Assembly: GCA_910587785.1 (NCBI GenBank)
Contig: CAJUOA010000010.1
Location: forward strand, 1-52,299
From: an uncultured Oscillospiraceae bacterium
GTDB taxonomy: Bacteria > Bacillota > Clostridia > Oscillospirales > Oscillospiraceae
DNA: 52,299 nucleotides
Reading direction: 5' to 3'
Under the pieces are notes generated by a model. The model saw nothing but the letters and a program-made list of their open reading frames with translations. It did not search any database and was not told the origin of the DNA. Below, one piece after another: positions 50,778-52,299 of the stretch (within the stretch, counting starts at the first letter, position 1; every line of letters starts with the position of its first letter). The position numbers were made by a program, and so were the translations under genes.

Positions 50778-51647
50778 ATGATCTGCGATCTCTGTCCCCG
50801 CCGATGCGGCGCGGTGCGCACGGAGGAGGCCGGGCACGGCTTCTGCCGCCAGCCCAGCCTGCCGGTCATCGCCCGGGCCGCCCTCCACCACTGGGAGGAG
50901 CCCTGCATCAGCGGCTCCGGCGGGAGCGGGGCCGTGTTCTTTTCCGGGTGCGTGCTCCGGTGCGTCTACTGCCAAAACGCCCCCATCAGCCGGGGCGGCG
51001 TCGGGAAAACCGTCACCGTGGAGCGCCTGGGGGAGATTTTCCGGGAGCTCGCCGCCCAGGGGGCCCACAACATCAACCTCGTCAGCCCCACTCCCTTCGC
51101 CCGCGCTGTCCGGGAGGCCCTGGAGGCCCCCCTCCCCGTCCCCGTGGTCTGGAACACCGGGGGGTATGAGCGTGTGGAGACCCTGCGGACCCTGGAGGGG
51201 AAGGTCCAGGTGTGGCTCCCGGACCTGAAGTATACGGACAGCGCCCTCGCCAAGCGGTACAGCGGCGCGGAGGACTACTTCCCCGTGGCCCGGGCGGCTG
51301 TCGAGGAAATGGTCCGGCAGACGGGGGCCTGCGTCCTGGAGGACGGACTTCTCAAACGGGGGGTCCTCATCCGCCACCTGCTCCTCCCGGGGGCGCTGGA
51401 GAACGCAAAAGCCGTGATGGACTACGTGGCCCGGACCTTCCGGCCCAGGGAGGTCCTCTTCTCCCTCATGGCCCAGTACACCCCCCAGCCGGGGGCCCGG
51501 GGGCTCCTCGCCCGGACCGTCACCGGGGCGGAGTACCGCGCCGCGTTGGCCTACATGGAGAACGTGGGCATCACCGAGGGGTACACCCAGGACGTGGGGG
51601 CCGCGAGGCGGGAGTTTACCCCGGCCTTTGACCTCACGGGGGTGTAG
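50778..51647 (+). CDS. PflA-like radical SAM protein
   Basis: A 289-residue protein of the group annotated as pyruvate formate-lyase activating enzyme-related (COG1313 type). It opens with a four-Cys segment (CDLCPRRCG and GFCRQP) and has the radical SAM motif GCVLRCVYCQN (near residue 58-68), where the cluster is CxxxCxxC-like. NLVSPTPFA and PVVWNTGGYE are typical of the group. The target protein is unknown, and no glycyl-radical enzyme is seen nearby. GGAGGT precedes ATG 50778, and TATAAT lies near 50745. Confidence 0.88.
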   Translation: MICDLCPRRCGAVRTEEAGHGFCRQPSLPVIARAALHHWEEPCISGSGGSGAVFFSGCVLRCVYCQNAPISRGGVGKTVTVERLGEIFRELAAQGAHNINLVSPTPFARAVREALEAPLPVPVVWNTGGYERVETLRTLEGKVQVWLPDLKYTDSALAKRYSGAEDYFPVARAAVEEMVRQTGACVLEDGLLKRGVLIRHLLLPGALENAKAVMDYVARTFRPREVLFSLMAQYTPQPGARGLLARTVTGAEYRAALAYMENVGITEGYTQDVGAARREFTPAFDLTGV

Positions 51648-51742
51648 GGGGCCGGGGCGCAGGGGCGAATTTTCTTCCATATTTCGTCAAAGCCCAACAG
51701 AATCCCGCCCCGGAGGAGTCCGCAATGTGGCAAAATATCCGA

Positions 51743-51771
51743 TTGAAATCCCGGCGGTTCTGCCATATAAT
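51743..51771 (+). promoter_or_regulatory. Promoter of the threonine ammonia-lyase gene
   Basis: TTGAAA (51743-51748), 17-bp spacer, consensus TATAAT (51766-51771). A leader hairpin CCCCGCC / GGCGGGG (51799-51821) lies just before the ribosome site. Confidence 0.85.
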
Positions 51772-51834
51772 TTAAGAAGATACCACCGATACGATCAACC
51801 CCGCCCCTTTTCCGGCGGGGTCCCGGGAGGATAT

Positions 51835-52299
51835 ATGCTCATGCTGACACTGGACAAAATCTACCACGCGGCCTTCGTGCTCCGGGAGGCCGCCCGGAAA
51901 ACCGACCTCATCGCCGCCCCCAACCTGGGGAGCCGGGGGGAGCTCTACCTCAAGACGGAGAATTTACAGAACACCGGGAGCTTCAAGCTCCGGGGGGCCT
52001 ACTACAAGATCAGCCAGCTCACCGAGGAGGAGAAGAGCCGGGGCATCATCGCCTGCTCCGCCGGGAACCACGCCCAGGGCGTAGCCCTGGCCGCGTCCAA
52101 AAACGGCATCCGCAGCGTCATCTGTATGCCCGACGGCGCGCCCATCAGCAAGGTGGAGGCCACCAAGCGCCTGGGGGCCGAGGTGCGCCTCGTCAAGGGC
52201 GCTTACGACGACGCCTACGACTACGCCCGCAAGCTCCAGGAGGAGACCGGGGCCACCTTCATCCACCCCTTTGACGACGAGCTGGTCATCGCCGGACAG
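51835..52299 (+). CDS. ilvA: Threonine ammonia-lyase, N-terminal part
   Basis: The first 155 residues of a PLP enzyme that deaminates threonine to 2-oxobutanoate; the gene runs out of the window. The PLP-Lys motif is GSFKLRGAYYK (Lys near residue 50), the upstream KTENLQNTGS and the phosphate loop SAGNHAQGVA match the IlvA/TdcB family, and GAEVRLVKGAYDDAYDYA fits the next strand-helix. Whether a C-terminal ACT domain follows cannot be seen, so biosynthetic IlvA and catabolic TdcB are not separable. ATG 51835 or 51841 is the start; GGAGG lies 4 or 10 nt before them. Confidence 0.9.
   Translation, partial: MLMLTLDKIYHAAFVLREAARKTDLIAAPNLGSRGELYLKTENLQNTGSFKLRGAYYKISQLTEEEKSRGIIACSAGNHAQGVALAASKNGIRSVICMPDGAPISKVEATKRLGAEVRLVKGAYDDAYDYARKLQEETGATFIHPFDDELVIAGQ

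Overview
The window is high-GC Gram-positive DNA that looks like an endospore-forming gut clostridium of the Oscillospiraceae (Flavonifractor/Lawsonibacter-like). The reasons are a short SpoIIE, a clostridial der-plsY-gpsA block next to a DUF512 protein, strong AGGAGG ribosome sites, consensus sigma-A promoters with 17-bp spacers and long GC-rich leading genes. The placement is inferred from gene content, not from a marker gene.

Layout. 1-3100: the 3' end of a tRNA-Leu followed by a decayed integrated element: a tyrosine-integrase tail cut off by a degenerate IS5-group insertion sequence, and two sigma-region-4-like regulators. 3085-9080: a leftward block, DUF512 radical-SAM-like protein, der, plsY, gpsA, a methyltransferase and two small genes. 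An XRE/DUF6809 pair with its own dyad operators sits inside this block. 9654-20063: ClpC, an unknown membrane protein, a YitT protein, a small sigma-like operon, tRNA-Thr and tRNA-Tyr, a LexA-like repressor, a radical SAM protein and NadE under a palindrome-covered promoter.

20433-29942: a complete Ami/Opp-type oligopeptide importer (binding protein, two permeases, two ATPases and a trailing ApbE-like protein). Several subunits are unusual. The binding protein appears circularly permuted, OppD carries a coiled-coil insertion of about 240 residues, and OppF ends in two membrane helices. 30180-34760: a more AT-rich island with an HTH-TPR (RRNPP-like) regulator flanked by two small secreted-peptide genes. 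Both peptide promoters carry almost the same 42-bp dyad just upstream of the -35. The second peptide gene is translationally coupled to a tandem pair of orphan solute-binding lipoproteins. Together with the neighbouring peptide importer this looks like an undescribed secreted-peptide signalling locus, and it is the strongest candidate for a new system here.

34835-52299: an fRMsr-nitroreductase fusion, a three-gene phosphorelay (REC, HK-REC-HPt, and an HK-REC fused to a DegV lipid-binding domain), an M42 peptidase, an Rpn nuclease, a secreted lipase, MATE and ferredoxin-type aldo-keto reductase, spoIIE, a small membrane protein, a PflA-like radical SAM protein, and the start of a threonine ammonia-lyase that runs off the window.
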